A stretch of DNA of 6,112 nucleotides from Stenotrophomonas_A sp036566925 (GTDB lineage: Bacteria; Pseudomonadota; Gammaproteobacteria; Xanthomonadales; Xanthomonadaceae): assembly GCA_036566925.1 (NCBI GenBank), contig DATCVI010000198.1, positions 1 to 6,112 of the forward strand. Reading direction: 5' to 3'. Position 1 is the stretch's first letter; the number at the start of each line of letters is the position of its first letter. The notes beneath the pieces were generated by a model. That model did no database searches, was not told where the DNA came from, and saw only the letters and a program-made list of their open reading frames with translations. Positions 1 through 5,720 of the stretch are shown here, one piece after another. The position numbers and the translations under genes were made by a program.

Positions 1-879
1 GCCGACCTGATGACGTTGCTGCTGGCGTTTTTCGTGGTCATGTACGCGATCTCCTCGCTCAACGAGGGCAAGTACCGGGTAATGGCCGATGCGCTCACCG
101 CGGCCTTTGGTGGCGCGCCGCGCACCATCAACCCGGTGCAGGTCGGCAACAACCAGATGCAGGGCGCGGACTGGGACCGGCCTTCGCCGATCAAGTCCGG
201 CGCCAAGTCCGGCCCGACCGCGCCCTCGCCCAGCCCCGACCCCACCCTGCTGCCGTCGATGGCCGCGCAGATGCGCATGCCGGTGTCGTTGCGCAACCAG
301 GACCAGCTCAGCCGCGCCCAACGCCAGCTCGACGCGGTCGCGGTGCAGCTGGGCAAGGCGCTGGCGCCGTTGATCGAGCGCAACTTGATCAGCGTGCGCC
401 GCTCGGAGCTGTGGATCGAGGTCGAGATCAACAGCGACATCCTCTTCGATACCGGCTCGGCCAGCCTCGACCGCGGCGCGCGCGACACGTTGTCGACGCT
501 GGCGCAGGTGCTGCGGGAGACGCCCAACGGGGTGCGGGTGGAGGGCTACACCGACGACCAGCCGATCGCCACTGCGCTGTTCCCGTCCAACTGGGAACTG
601 TCGGCCGCGCGCGCGGCCTCGGTGGTGCACCTGTTCGCCGACCAGGGCCTGGCGCCGGGCCGGTTGGCGATGGTGGGCTATGGAGAATTCCGGCCGCGTG
701 CCGATAACAGCACTGAGGCTGGCCGCAATGCCAACCGGCGGGTGGTGTTGATCATCCTCGCCGACTCGGCAGCGAACCTGGCGCCGCAACCCCCGGCGCC
801 GCCGCAATTGCAGGCTGGCTCGACGAACCCGGACAACGGCCCTGCCGCTGTTCCCGCCGTGACCGAAGGAATGAACTGA
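1..879 (+). CDS. motD: Flagellar motor stator protein MotD (MotB family), 5' partial
   Basis: The gene encodes a stator subunit of the flagellar motor: it anchors the stator to peptidoglycan and carries the ion-binding aspartate, normally in complex with MotC. The window opens inside the single N-terminal membrane helix, with ADLMTLLLAFFVVMY at visible residues 1-15. This matches the MotB signature YADxMT, so D2 (codon at 4-6) is the likely equivalent of E. coli MotB Asp32. The ATG at 10 is therefore internal, and the true start lies upstream. A Pro/Ser-rich linker follows (about 55-90). The OmpA-like peptidoglycan-binding domain spans about 136-255, with ILFDTGSASL, EGYTDDQPI, NWELSAARA, GYGEFRP and NRRV. 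A Pro/Ala-rich tail ends the protein. The stop (877-879) shares one base with the parA start. MotD rather than MotB is chosen because motD-parA-cheW order is typical of polarly flagellated gammaproteobacteria with MotCD; the sequence alone proves only the MotB family. Confidence 0.93.
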   Translation, partial: ADLMTLLLAFFVVMYAISSLNEGKYRVMADALTAAFGGAPRTINPVQVGNNQMQGADWDRPSPIKSGAKSGPTAPSPSPDPTLLPSMAAQMRMPVSLRNQDQLSRAQRQLDAVAVQLGKALAPLIERNLISVRRSELWIEVEINSDILFDTGSASLDRGARDTLSTLAQVLRETPNGVRVEGYTDDQPIATALFPSNWELSAARAASVVHLFADQGLAPGRLAMVGYGEFRPRADNSTEAGRNANRRVVLIILADSAANLAPQPPAPPQLQAGSTNPDNGPAAVPAVTEGMN

Positions 880-1661
880 TGCGCATCTGGGCGATCGCCA
901 ACCAAAAAGGTGGCGTAGGCAAGACCACCACGACCCTGGCACTGGGCCGTGGCCTGGCCGCACTCGGGCATCGGGTCCTGCTGATCGACCTGGACCCGCA
1001 CTCCTCGCTGACGCGCGCCTTTGGCGTGCCGCTGGACCCGCCGCCGCGCGGCGTGCTCGATCTGTTCGCCACGCCGCCGGCCGACCTGGCCAGCCTGTTG
1101 CGCGACAGCCCGATCCCGAATCTTTCCTACGTCTGCGCGCAAACCGCGCTGGCCACGCTGGAGCGCCGCAGCGCCAACCAGCCGGGCCTGGGCCTGGCGC
1201 TGCAGAACGCGCTGACCCGGCATGCCCGCCACCACGACTACATCCTGCTCGACTGCCCGCCGACGCTCGGCCTGTTGATGATCAATGCCCTGGCCGCGGC
1301 CGACCGCCTGGTCATCCCGACCCAGGCCGAACCGCTGGCGTTGCATGGCCTGGCCGGCATGAACCGGACTGCCGACATGGTCGAGCGCTCGCGCCGGCGG
1401 CCGCTGCCGGTGTCGATCCTGCCGACCCTGTTCGACCGCCGAACCCGCGCCGGCACCGAGACCCTGAAGCAGATGCAGGACAGCTACGGCGAGCGCGTGT
1501 GGGAAGACGCCATTCCCGTGGACACCCGCATCTGTGCGGTCGAAACCCTGACCCTGCCTGCGGCACCGGGCGACTACCCGGGCCGTGGCCTGTCGGCCTA
1601 CCGGCGTGCGCTGGAATGGATCATCGCCGAGGACGCCACCGCGATGGAGCAAGCCGCGTGA
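879..1661 (+). CDS. parA: ParA-family ATPase, probable chemotaxis-array positioning protein (ParC-like)
   Basis: This is a 260-residue MinD/ParA-type P-loop ATPase. The deviant Walker A motif KGGVGKTT lies at residues 10-17, with signature Lys10 and catalytic-site Lys15. The Walker A' motif LLIDLDPHSS follows at 34-43, and Walker B (YILLDCPP) ends at Asp125. There is no N-terminal helix-turn-helix extension, as in short chromosomal ParA/Soj proteins. A Shine-Dalgarno sequence GAAGGA (865-870) sits 8 bases before the ATG, and the start overlaps the motD stop by one base (TGATG). The stop overlaps the next GTG start. Being between a stator gene and a CheW-domain gene, with no parB or parS nearby, argues against plasmid or chromosome partition. 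It favours the role known for Vibrio ParC and Rhodobacter PpfA, which place and segregate chemotaxis arrays. The fold is certain; the cargo is inferred from neighbours. Confidence 0.92.
   Translation: MRIWAIANQKGGVGKTTTTLALGRGLAALGHRVLLIDLDPHSSLTRAFGVPLDPPPRGVLDLFATPPADLASLLRDSPIPNLSYVCAQTALATLERRSANQPGLGLALQNALTRHARHHDYILLDCPPTLGLLMINALAAADRLVIPTQAEPLALHGLAGMNRTADMVERSRRRPLPVSILPTLFDRRTRAGTETLKQMQDSYGERVWEDAIPVDTRICAVETLTLPAAPGDYPGRGLSAYRRALEWIIAEDATAMEQAA
1646..1660 (+). promoter_or_regulatory. Ribosome binding site and GTG start of the ParP-like gene
   Basis: GGAG at 1646-1649 is followed by 8 bases and then GTG at 1658-1660. The GTG overlaps the parA stop as GTGA, the classic arrangement for translational coupling. 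An in-frame ATG exists upstream at 1499, but it would put 53 residues of translated parA sequence in front of the protein. The GTG start gives an N-terminus beginning (fM)NGVEVLDDYLLDLLAEA. Confidence 0.8.
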
Positions 1662-2635
1662 ACGGGGTCGAGGTGCTGGACGACTATCTGCTGGACCTGC
1701 TGGCCGAGGCATCGCCCGTGGCAGATTCATCTCCTGTAGGAGCGGCGCTGGGTGGCCTCGGGCCATCAGCCGCGACCGTAGACCTTCCGGCTACGGACAC
1801 CTCCTTCGGGGCTGATGGCCCGATGCCACCCGGCGCCCCTCCTACAACAGCGCCGCCGCCTGCGCCCACGCTCGACATCGATGCCAACCTGGCCGCGATG
1901 CTCGCCGAGATGGACGGCGACCCGGCTTTTGGCGCCGCACCTGCGGCGCCCGCACCGGTCGCAGCGGTAATGCCCGTGCTCGATATCGATGCGACCACCG
2001 CCGCACTGCTGGCCGAGATGGATGATGACCCCGCCTTCGCCGCGGCCGTCGCGCCGGCACCGCCTCCGCCGGCTGCGGCCACACCCAAGGCCAGCACGCC
2101 GATTGCCCCGGTCGCCCGGCGTACTCCGCCACCGCGCTCGCGCCTGCCGGCCAATATCCAGGCGATGTTCCAGCCTGCGCCCAGCGATCCCAGCCCGCAT
2201 CGCCGCGCCGCCGAGCGCAGCACGCGCTGGCTGCGGCTGCGCTGCGGCCCGCAGACCTACGCGCTGGAACTGCTGAAGGTGCAGGAAGTAGTGCTGCCGG
2301 TGCCGTTGCTGCCGCTGCGCGGCACCAATCGCTCGATCCTCGGCATCATGAACCTGCGTGGCCAGGTGGTGCCTGTGCTCGACCTCGGCGTGCACCTGGG
2401 CGCCGGCCCGGTCGACCAGGACACCCATACCCGGGTAGTCGTGCTGGAGGAAAACGGCGAGACCATGGGCCTGCGCGTGTCCTCGGTCGAGGACGTGACC
2501 AGCCTGACCGACCACCAGATCGAGCCGCCGGACACCACCCGCCTGTGCCGGATCTCCAACCACCTGTTCCGCGGCGTGGCCCGTATCAGCAGCCAGCCGG
2601 TGATCCTGCTGGACGCCACCCACCTGCTGCACTGA
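1658..2635 (+). CDS. parP: CheW-domain protein with long repeat-bearing linker (ParP-like)
   Basis: The product is 325 residues from the GTG start. Residues about 188-325 form a CheW-like domain, from WLRLRCGPQTYALELLKVQE through GIMNLRGQVVPVLDLG and VSSVEDV to the C-terminus. This domain docks on receptors and CheA. The first ~185 residues are a Pro/Ala-rich linker, unlike a plain CheW of about 150-170 residues. The linker begins with an acidic amphipathic segment (LDDYLLDLLAEA, 7-18). It then contains a REP-derived stretch (about 27-63) and two copies of an LDIDA...DPAF motif (72-91 and 108-127). This build, directly after a ParA-type ATPase, matches Vibrio ParP, which links ParC to CheA/receptor arrays through its CheW-like domain. 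The CheW domain is certain. ParP function is inferred, and many annotations would simply say CheW. Translation is probably coupled to parA. Confidence 0.88.
   Translation: MNGVEVLDDYLLDLLAEASPVADSSPVGAALGGLGPSAATVDLPATDTSFGADGPMPPGAPPTTAPPPAPTLDIDANLAAMLAEMDGDPAFGAAPAAPAPVAAVMPVLDIDATTAALLAEMDDDPAFAAAVAPAPPPPAAATPKASTPIAPVARRTPPPRSRLPANIQAMFQPAPSDPSPHRRAAERSTRWLRLRCGPQTYALELLKVQEVVLPVPLLPLRGTNRSILGIMNLRGQVVPVLDLGVHLGAGPVDQDTHTRVVVLEENGETMGLRVSSVEDVTSLTDHQIEPPDTTRLCRISNHLFRGVARISSQPVILLDATHLLH
1735..1846. repeat. REP-type palindrome lying in frame inside the ParP-like gene
   Basis: The arms 1735-1775 and 1806-1846 are inverted repeats that match at 37 of 41 positions. Both begin TGTAGGAG/TGTAGGAGG-like and contain GGGTGGC.TCGGGCCATCAGC. 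The 30-base centre holds a second perfect inverted repeat, CCGTAG (1776-1781) and CTACGG (1791-1796). The left end (TGTAGGAG) and inner end (CAGCCGCGACCG) are the same as those of the intergenic repeat at 5495-5520, so the two belong to one family. The element is read through without a stop and encodes residues V27 to T63 of the protein. Confidence 0.85.
1871..2038 (+). repeat. Two copies of a 20-codon acidic motif in the ParP-like linker
   Basis: The copies lie at 1871-1930 (residues 72-91) and 1979-2038 (residues 108-127). They share the pattern LDIDAxxAAxLAEMDxDPAF, with 16 of 20 residues identical. At the DNA level 45 of 60 bases match, and eight codons differ only synonymously. A weaker relative, LDDYLLDLLAEA, stands at residues 7-18. 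The segments look like short acidic amphipathic helices separated by Pro/Ala-rich spacer. Their role is unknown; binding to the ParA-type partner or to another array component is a guess. Confidence 0.75.
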
Positions 2636-2645
2636 GGGCGGCGGC

Positions 2646-2672
2646 TAAAGTCCCGCCGGCCTTGGCCGCTAA
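2646..2672 (+). promoter_or_regulatory. Sigma-28 (FliA) promoter for the STAS-cheY genes
   Basis: TAAA (2646-2649, continuing as TAAAGTCC) is followed by exactly 15 bases and then GCCGCTAA (2665-2672). The enteric FliA consensus is TAAA-N15-GCCGATAA, so this matches 11 of 12 core bases with perfect spacing. It lies in the 67-bp gap between the ParP-like gene and the STAS gene. It would give a leader of roughly 20-25 bases before the ATG at 2703. This makes STAS, cheY and probably cheA late flagellar-class genes, transcribed separately from or in addition to the upstream operon. Confidence 0.82.
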
Positions 2673-2702
2673 CTTGATGGCAACCATCCGTTCGGAGCAC
2701 TG

Positions 2703-3011
2703 ATGAGCACCCTGTCACTGGGCGAGGATCTCGGCATCGAGACCAGCGCCGACCTCAAGCAAAGGCTCGCCGGCCTCCTCGCGCAGGAAGGCGAACTGTT
2801 GCTGGACGCCGGCCAGGTCCGCCGCATCCACACCGCCAGCGTGCAGCTGCTGTGCGCCTTCTTCGCGGCCCGCCGCGGTGCCGGCCACGCAACCGGTTTC
2901 GATGGCTGCAGCGACACTTTCAAGGATGCGGCGCGCCTGCTCGGGGTCAGCTCGGTGCTCGGCCTGCCTGCTTCCAATGACAACCTGAAATCTGTGGAGA
3001 ACGCCGCATGA
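2703..3011 (+). CDS. STAS-domain protein (MlaB / anti-sigma-factor-antagonist fold)
   Basis: This 102-residue protein is essentially one STAS domain. The strand-turn region LLLDAGQVRRIHTASVQLL (about 32-50) aligns with the family's xxxDxxxVxxIDSSGLxLL element. At the usual regulatory DSSG site this protein has H43-T44-A45-S46. Asp is replaced by His, and Thr44 is where the first Ser is expected, more like the DTAG of MlaB-type proteins. The tail also looks STAS-like (FKDAARLLGVSSVLGL). The Shine-Dalgarno GGAG (2694-2697) stands 5 bases before the ATG, and the stop overlaps the cheY start as ATGA. Co-expression with cheY under a FliA promoter suggests a chemotaxis or motor role. No such role is established from sequence, and it should not be read as a sigma-factor regulator. 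Confidence 0.82.
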   Translation: MSTLSLGEDLGIETSADLKQRLAGLLAQEGELLLDAGQVRRIHTASVQLLCAFFAARRGAGHATGFDGCSDTFKDAARLLGVSSVLGLPASNDNLKSVENAA

Positions 3012-3373
3012 GCGCACGTATCTTGGTGGTGGACGATTCGGCGTCGATGCGCCAGATGGTGTCCTTCGCCCTCACCTCGGCCGGTTTCGCGGTCGAAGAA
3101 GCCGAAGACGGCGCAGTCGCGCTCGGCCGTGCCAAGGGTGGCAAGTTCAATGCGGTGGTTACCGACGTGAACATGCCCAACATGGACGGCATTGCCTTGA
3201 TCCGCGAGCTGCGCCAGTTGCCGGACTACAAGTTCACCCCGCTGCTGATGCTCACCACCGAGTCGGCCGCCGACAAGAAGTCCGAAGGCAAGGCGGCGGG
3301 TGCGACGGGTTGGCTGGTGAAGCCGTTCAACCCCGAGCAGTTGGTGGCCACGGTGCAGAAGGTGCTGGGCTAA
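3008..3373 (+). CDS. cheY: Chemotaxis response regulator CheY
   Basis: This 121-residue stand-alone receiver domain has no output domain. The acidic pair D9-D10, phospho-acceptor D53 (TDVNMPNMDG), T83 (MLTTES) and K105 (LVKPF) are all present, so it should be phosphorylated by CheA. The position of E. coli CheY Tyr106 is Trp102 here (GATGWLVKPF), a common alternative among non-enteric CheY proteins. GGAGA (2996-3000) lies 7 bases before the ATG, which overlaps the STAS stop as ATGA. With cheA next to it and motD in the cluster, the likely target is the flagellar motor switch. No cheZ lies in the window, so the phosphatase must be elsewhere. Other CheY copies may exist in the genome, so which one is the main motor regulator cannot be settled here. 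Confidence 0.95.
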   Translation: MSARILVVDDSASMRQMVSFALTSAGFAVEEAEDGAVALGRAKGGKFNAVVTDVNMPNMDGIALIRELRQLPDYKFTPLLMLTTESAADKKSEGKAAGATGWLVKPFNPEQLVATVQKVLG

Positions 3374-3422
3374 GCCCTGCCCTGCCCCGTCTTTTCTTTA
3401 GTTCTTTACCGGACCCCGCGCC

Positions 3423-5417
3423 ATGAGCATGGATCTGCAACGTTTCCACGCCACGTTCTTCGAGGAAAGCCGCGAGGGGCTCGATGCGATGGAGGCCGGC
3501 CTGCTTTCCCTCGAGGAAGGCAACCGTGACCCGGAAACCATCAATTCGGTGTTCCGCGCGGCCCATTCCATCAAGGGCGGTGCGGCCACGTTCGGCTTCG
3601 AGTCGATCGCCGGCCTGACCCACGTACTGGAGACGCTGCTGGACGAACTGCGTGCCGGCAAGCGTGCGCTGGAAGCGGCGGCCGTGGATGCCATGCTCGG
3701 CTCGGTCGACGTGTTGCGCGCGCTGCTGCGCGAAGCCGAACACGGCCAGGCCGCCGACCCGGCCGCGGTGCAGGCGGTGCTGGCGCGACTCAACGCCGTG
3801 CTGTCCGGCCAGGCTGCCGCGCCGGTGGCCGTCGCAGTCAAGGAAGAAGCGCCGGAAGCCTGGCACATTGGTTTTACCCCGGCGCCATCGCTGTTCATGA
3901 GCGGCAACGACCCGCTGCGGATCATCCGCGAACTCGAACACCTCGGCCCGCTGCAGATCGCCGCGCGCCTGGAACGCCTGCCCGGCTTCGAGCAGGTCGA
4001 TCCGATGGAAGCCTACCTGGCGTGGGACCTGGGCCTGATCGGCAAGATCCCGCGCAGCAAGATCGAAGACACCTTCGCCTGGGTGGTGGACGATTGCGAA
4101 CTAGATATCCGGCCGATGCCGGTGCCGGCGCCGCCGCCGAGCCTGGCGGTCGACACTGTTGAAACCGCCGCTGCCCCGGCCTTGGCCGCCGTGCCGAATG
4201 CCGCCGCTGCCGCACCGGCGGCGGGCAACAACGCCGCCCATGAAGCCGAGACCTCGATCCGCGTCAGCGTCGACAAGGTCGATGCACTGATCAACTTGGT
4301 CGGCGAACTGGTCATCACCCAGGCGATGCTCAAGGCCTGCTCCAGCGGGCTCGATGCTTCGCATGCCGAGCGCCTGTCGGCCGGCCTGGACCTGCTCGAG
4401 CGCAATACCCGCGACCTGCAGGAAGCGGTGATCGGCGTGCGCATGTTGCCGGTGGATGCGGTGTTCCGCCGCTTCCCGCGCCTGGTGCGCGACCTCTCCA
4501 GCCGCCTCGGCAAGCAGGTGCGCCTGCGCACCATCGGCGAAGGCACCGAGCTGGACAAGGGCCTGATCGAGAAGATCGCCGATCCGCTCGTCCACCTGGT
4601 CCGCAACTCCATCGACCACGGCCTGGAACTGCCCGAGGCGCGCCGCGAGGCCGGCAAGGACGAGACCGGCACCATTACCCTCGCCGCTTCGCACCAGGGC
4701 GGGCACATCGTCATCGAAGTCAGCGACGACGGCCGTGGCCTGAATCGCGACAAGATCCTGGCCAAGGCCGCCGAACGTGGCCTCAGCGTGCCGGAAAACC
4801 CGACCGATTCGCAGGTCTGGGACCTGATCTTCCAGCCCGGTTTCTCCACCGCCGATGCGGTCACCGACCTGTCCGGTCGCGGCGTCGGCATGGACGTGGT
4901 CCGCCGCAACATCCAGGCGCTGGGGGGCGAAGTGCAGCTGGAAAGCCACTACGGCCACGGCACCCGCGTGCTGATCCGGCTGCCACTGACCCTGGCCATC
5001 CTCGATGGCATGACGGTCTCGGTGGCCGGCGAAACCGTGATCCTGCCGCTGGCCTACGTGCTCGAAGCCCTGCAGCCGCAAGCGGCCGACATCCGCACCA
5101 TGGCCGGCGAAGGCCGGGTCCTGCGGGTACGCGGTGAATATCTGCCGATCCTCTCGCTCAGCGATTACTACGGCTACGCCGGCGAACGCAGTGCCGATCC
5201 GCTGGTGGTGGTGGTGGAAGGCGACGGCCAGAAGATCGCGCTGGAAGTGGACGAACTGGTGGGCCAGCAGCAGGTAGTGGTCAAGAACATCGAGAACAAC
5301 TACCGGCGGATCAGCGGGATCTCCGGCGCCACCATTCTCGGCGACGGCCGCGTGGCGTTGATCGTGGATATCGGTGGGTTGGTGCGGTCTTTGAAGGTGT
5401 TGCCGCAGGCGGCGTAG
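3423..5417 (+). CDS. cheA: Chemotaxis histidine kinase CheA
   Basis: CheA autophosphorylates in response to receptor signals and passes the phosphate to CheY (and CheB). The 664-residue protein has all core domains. P1 Hpt (1-105) carries phospho-His48 in FRAAHSIKGG. A P2-like domain (about 140-225, starting AWHIGFTPAP, with GNDPLRIIREL) is flanked by Pro/Ala-rich linkers. P3 dimerisation starts near 276 (TSIRVSVDKVDALINLVGEL). The P4 ATPase shows the N box RNSIDHG (394-400), G1 DDGRG (435-439) and G2 GRGVGMD (485-491). The P5 CheW-like domain runs from about 520 to the end. There is no receiver domain. The length is normal for a CheA. The 49-bp gap after cheY contains a pyrimidine-rich tract but no clear terminator or promoter, so read-through from the FliA promoter is likely. 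The Shine-Dalgarno is weak (CCGGA, 3409-3413). ATG 3423 is preferred, though ATG 3429 is possible. Confidence 0.97.
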   Translation: MSMDLQRFHATFFEESREGLDAMEAGLLSLEEGNRDPETINSVFRAAHSIKGGAATFGFESIAGLTHVLETLLDELRAGKRALEAAAVDAMLGSVDVLRALLREAEHGQAADPAAVQAVLARLNAVLSGQAAAPVAVAVKEEAPEAWHIGFTPAPSLFMSGNDPLRIIRELEHLGPLQIAARLERLPGFEQVDPMEAYLAWDLGLIGKIPRSKIEDTFAWVVDDCELDIRPMPVPAPPPSLAVDTVETAAAPALAAVPNAAAAAPAAGNNAAHEAETSIRVSVDKVDALINLVGELVITQAMLKACSSGLDASHAERLSAGLDLLERNTRDLQEAVIGVRMLPVDAVFRRFPRLVRDLSSRLGKQVRLRTIGEGTELDKGLIEKIADPLVHLVRNSIDHGLELPEARREAGKDETGTITLAASHQGGHIVIEVSDDGRGLNRDKILAKAAERGLSVPENPTDSQVWDLIFQPGFSTADAVTDLSGRGVGMDVVRRNIQALGGEVQLESHYGHGTRVLIRLPLTLAILDGMTVSVAGETVILPLAYVLEALQPQAADIRTMAGEGRVLRVRGEYLPILSLSDYYGYAGERSADPLVVVVEGDGQKIALEVDELVGQQQVVVKNIENNYRRISGISGATILGDGRVALIVDIGGLVRSLKVLPQAA

Positions 5418-5438
5418 GCCTCAAACCCAAGTGTGCAG

Positions 5439-5470
5439 GCGCCCCCTTTATCGGGGGCGTCATTGTTTCT
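5439..5470 (+). terminator. Intrinsic terminator after cheA
   Basis: A GC-only stem, CGCCCCC (5440-5446) and GGGGGCG (5453-5459), closes a 6-base loop TTTATC. A possible G-T pair extends it at 5439/5460. A moderately T-rich run, TCATTGTTTCT (5460-5470), follows. It lies 22 bases past the cheA stop, where an operon end is expected. Confidence 0.8.
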
Positions 5471-5494
5471 GGCTTCGCTCGTCGGGGCTCTCCC

Positions 5495-5520
5495 TGTAGG
5501 AGGGGCTTCAGCCGCGACCG
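5495..5520. repeat. REP-type intergenic repeat
   Basis: TGTAGGAG (5495-5502) is followed by GGGCTTCAGCCGCGACCG (5503-5520), with GGCT-TC-AGCC as its small inner hairpin. From general knowledge, TGTAGGAGCGGCTTCAGCCGCGAC-like repeats are abundant between genes in Xanthomonadaceae and some pseudomonads. It sits just after the terminator, a usual place. The sequence just before it (about 5471-5494) may be a decayed further part of the element. Confidence 0.75.
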
Positions 5521-5611
5521 GATGAATGAGCTATTCCTGCACCCTCGCCGCCGAGACTTAGCTATTCACGAAAAGTATTAACGGCTTAGTAATTGTGACG
5601 AGCATCGAACC

Positions 5612-5638
5612 TCAAGCGCGAAAGCAGTCGGCCGCTAA
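5612..5638 (+). promoter_or_regulatory. Sigma-28 (FliA) type promoter for the receptor gene
   Basis: TCAAG (5612-5616) and GCCGCTAA (5631-5638) are separated so that the -35 tetramer TCAA and the -10 octamer are exactly 15 bases apart. TCAA is the -35 variant seen in many Pseudomonas FliA promoters. The -10 octamer is identical to that of the promoter at 2646-2672. Transcription would start near 5645, leaving a leader of about 75 bases before the ATG at 5721. Confidence 0.78.
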
Positions 5639-5720
5639 TTCCTATGCCGAGGCATTGATTCGTTCGCTGGCCAAGGCGCTCCCATTCCGCGGCCGCCGCC
5701 GTGCTTACCGAGACTTCGCC

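Larger units (their letters stand above)
5418..5720. other. Intergenic region between cheA and the receptor gene
   Basis: This 303-base stretch has no credible gene. In order it holds an intrinsic terminator (5439-5470), a REP-type repeat (5495-5520), an AT-richer stretch (about 5555-5605), a FliA-type promoter (5612-5638), and a leader of about 75 bases before the receptor ATG. The leader has a small hairpin ATGCC-GA-GGCAT (5644-5655), probably insignificant. It separates the cheA transcript from the receptor transcript. Confidence 0.8.

Noticed and set aside
700..707. Perfect FliA -10 octamer GCCGATAA inside motD
   Set aside because: The tetramer 15 bases upstream is TGGA rather than TAAA/TCAA, and the site lies within coding sequence for the conserved RADN segment of the OmpA-like domain. 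A chance match is more likely.
1499..1657. Upstream ATG extension of the ParP-like gene
   Set aside because: It would translate 53 codons of parA in another frame. The GTG at 1658 has a well-placed GGAG and a coupling overlap.
678..1766. Long open frame on the minus strand (362 codons)
   Set aside because: It lies opposite motD, parA and parP, which have clear domains. Its translation is Arg/Gln/Ala-rich without recognisable motifs, the usual shadow of GC-rich coding DNA. The same applies to minus-strand frames at 1766-2632, 3327-3941, 4013-4912 and 4101-5081.
3374..3422. Possible terminator between cheY and cheA
   Set aside because: The gap has a pyrimidine-rich tract (CTTTTCTTT) but no preceding stable stem, so a transcription stop is not supported.
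5529..5567. Direct repeat AGCTATTC (5529-5536 and 5560-5567) upstream of the receptor promoter
   Set aside because: Two 8-base copies 31 bases apart are too short to claim an operator without comparison to other genomes.
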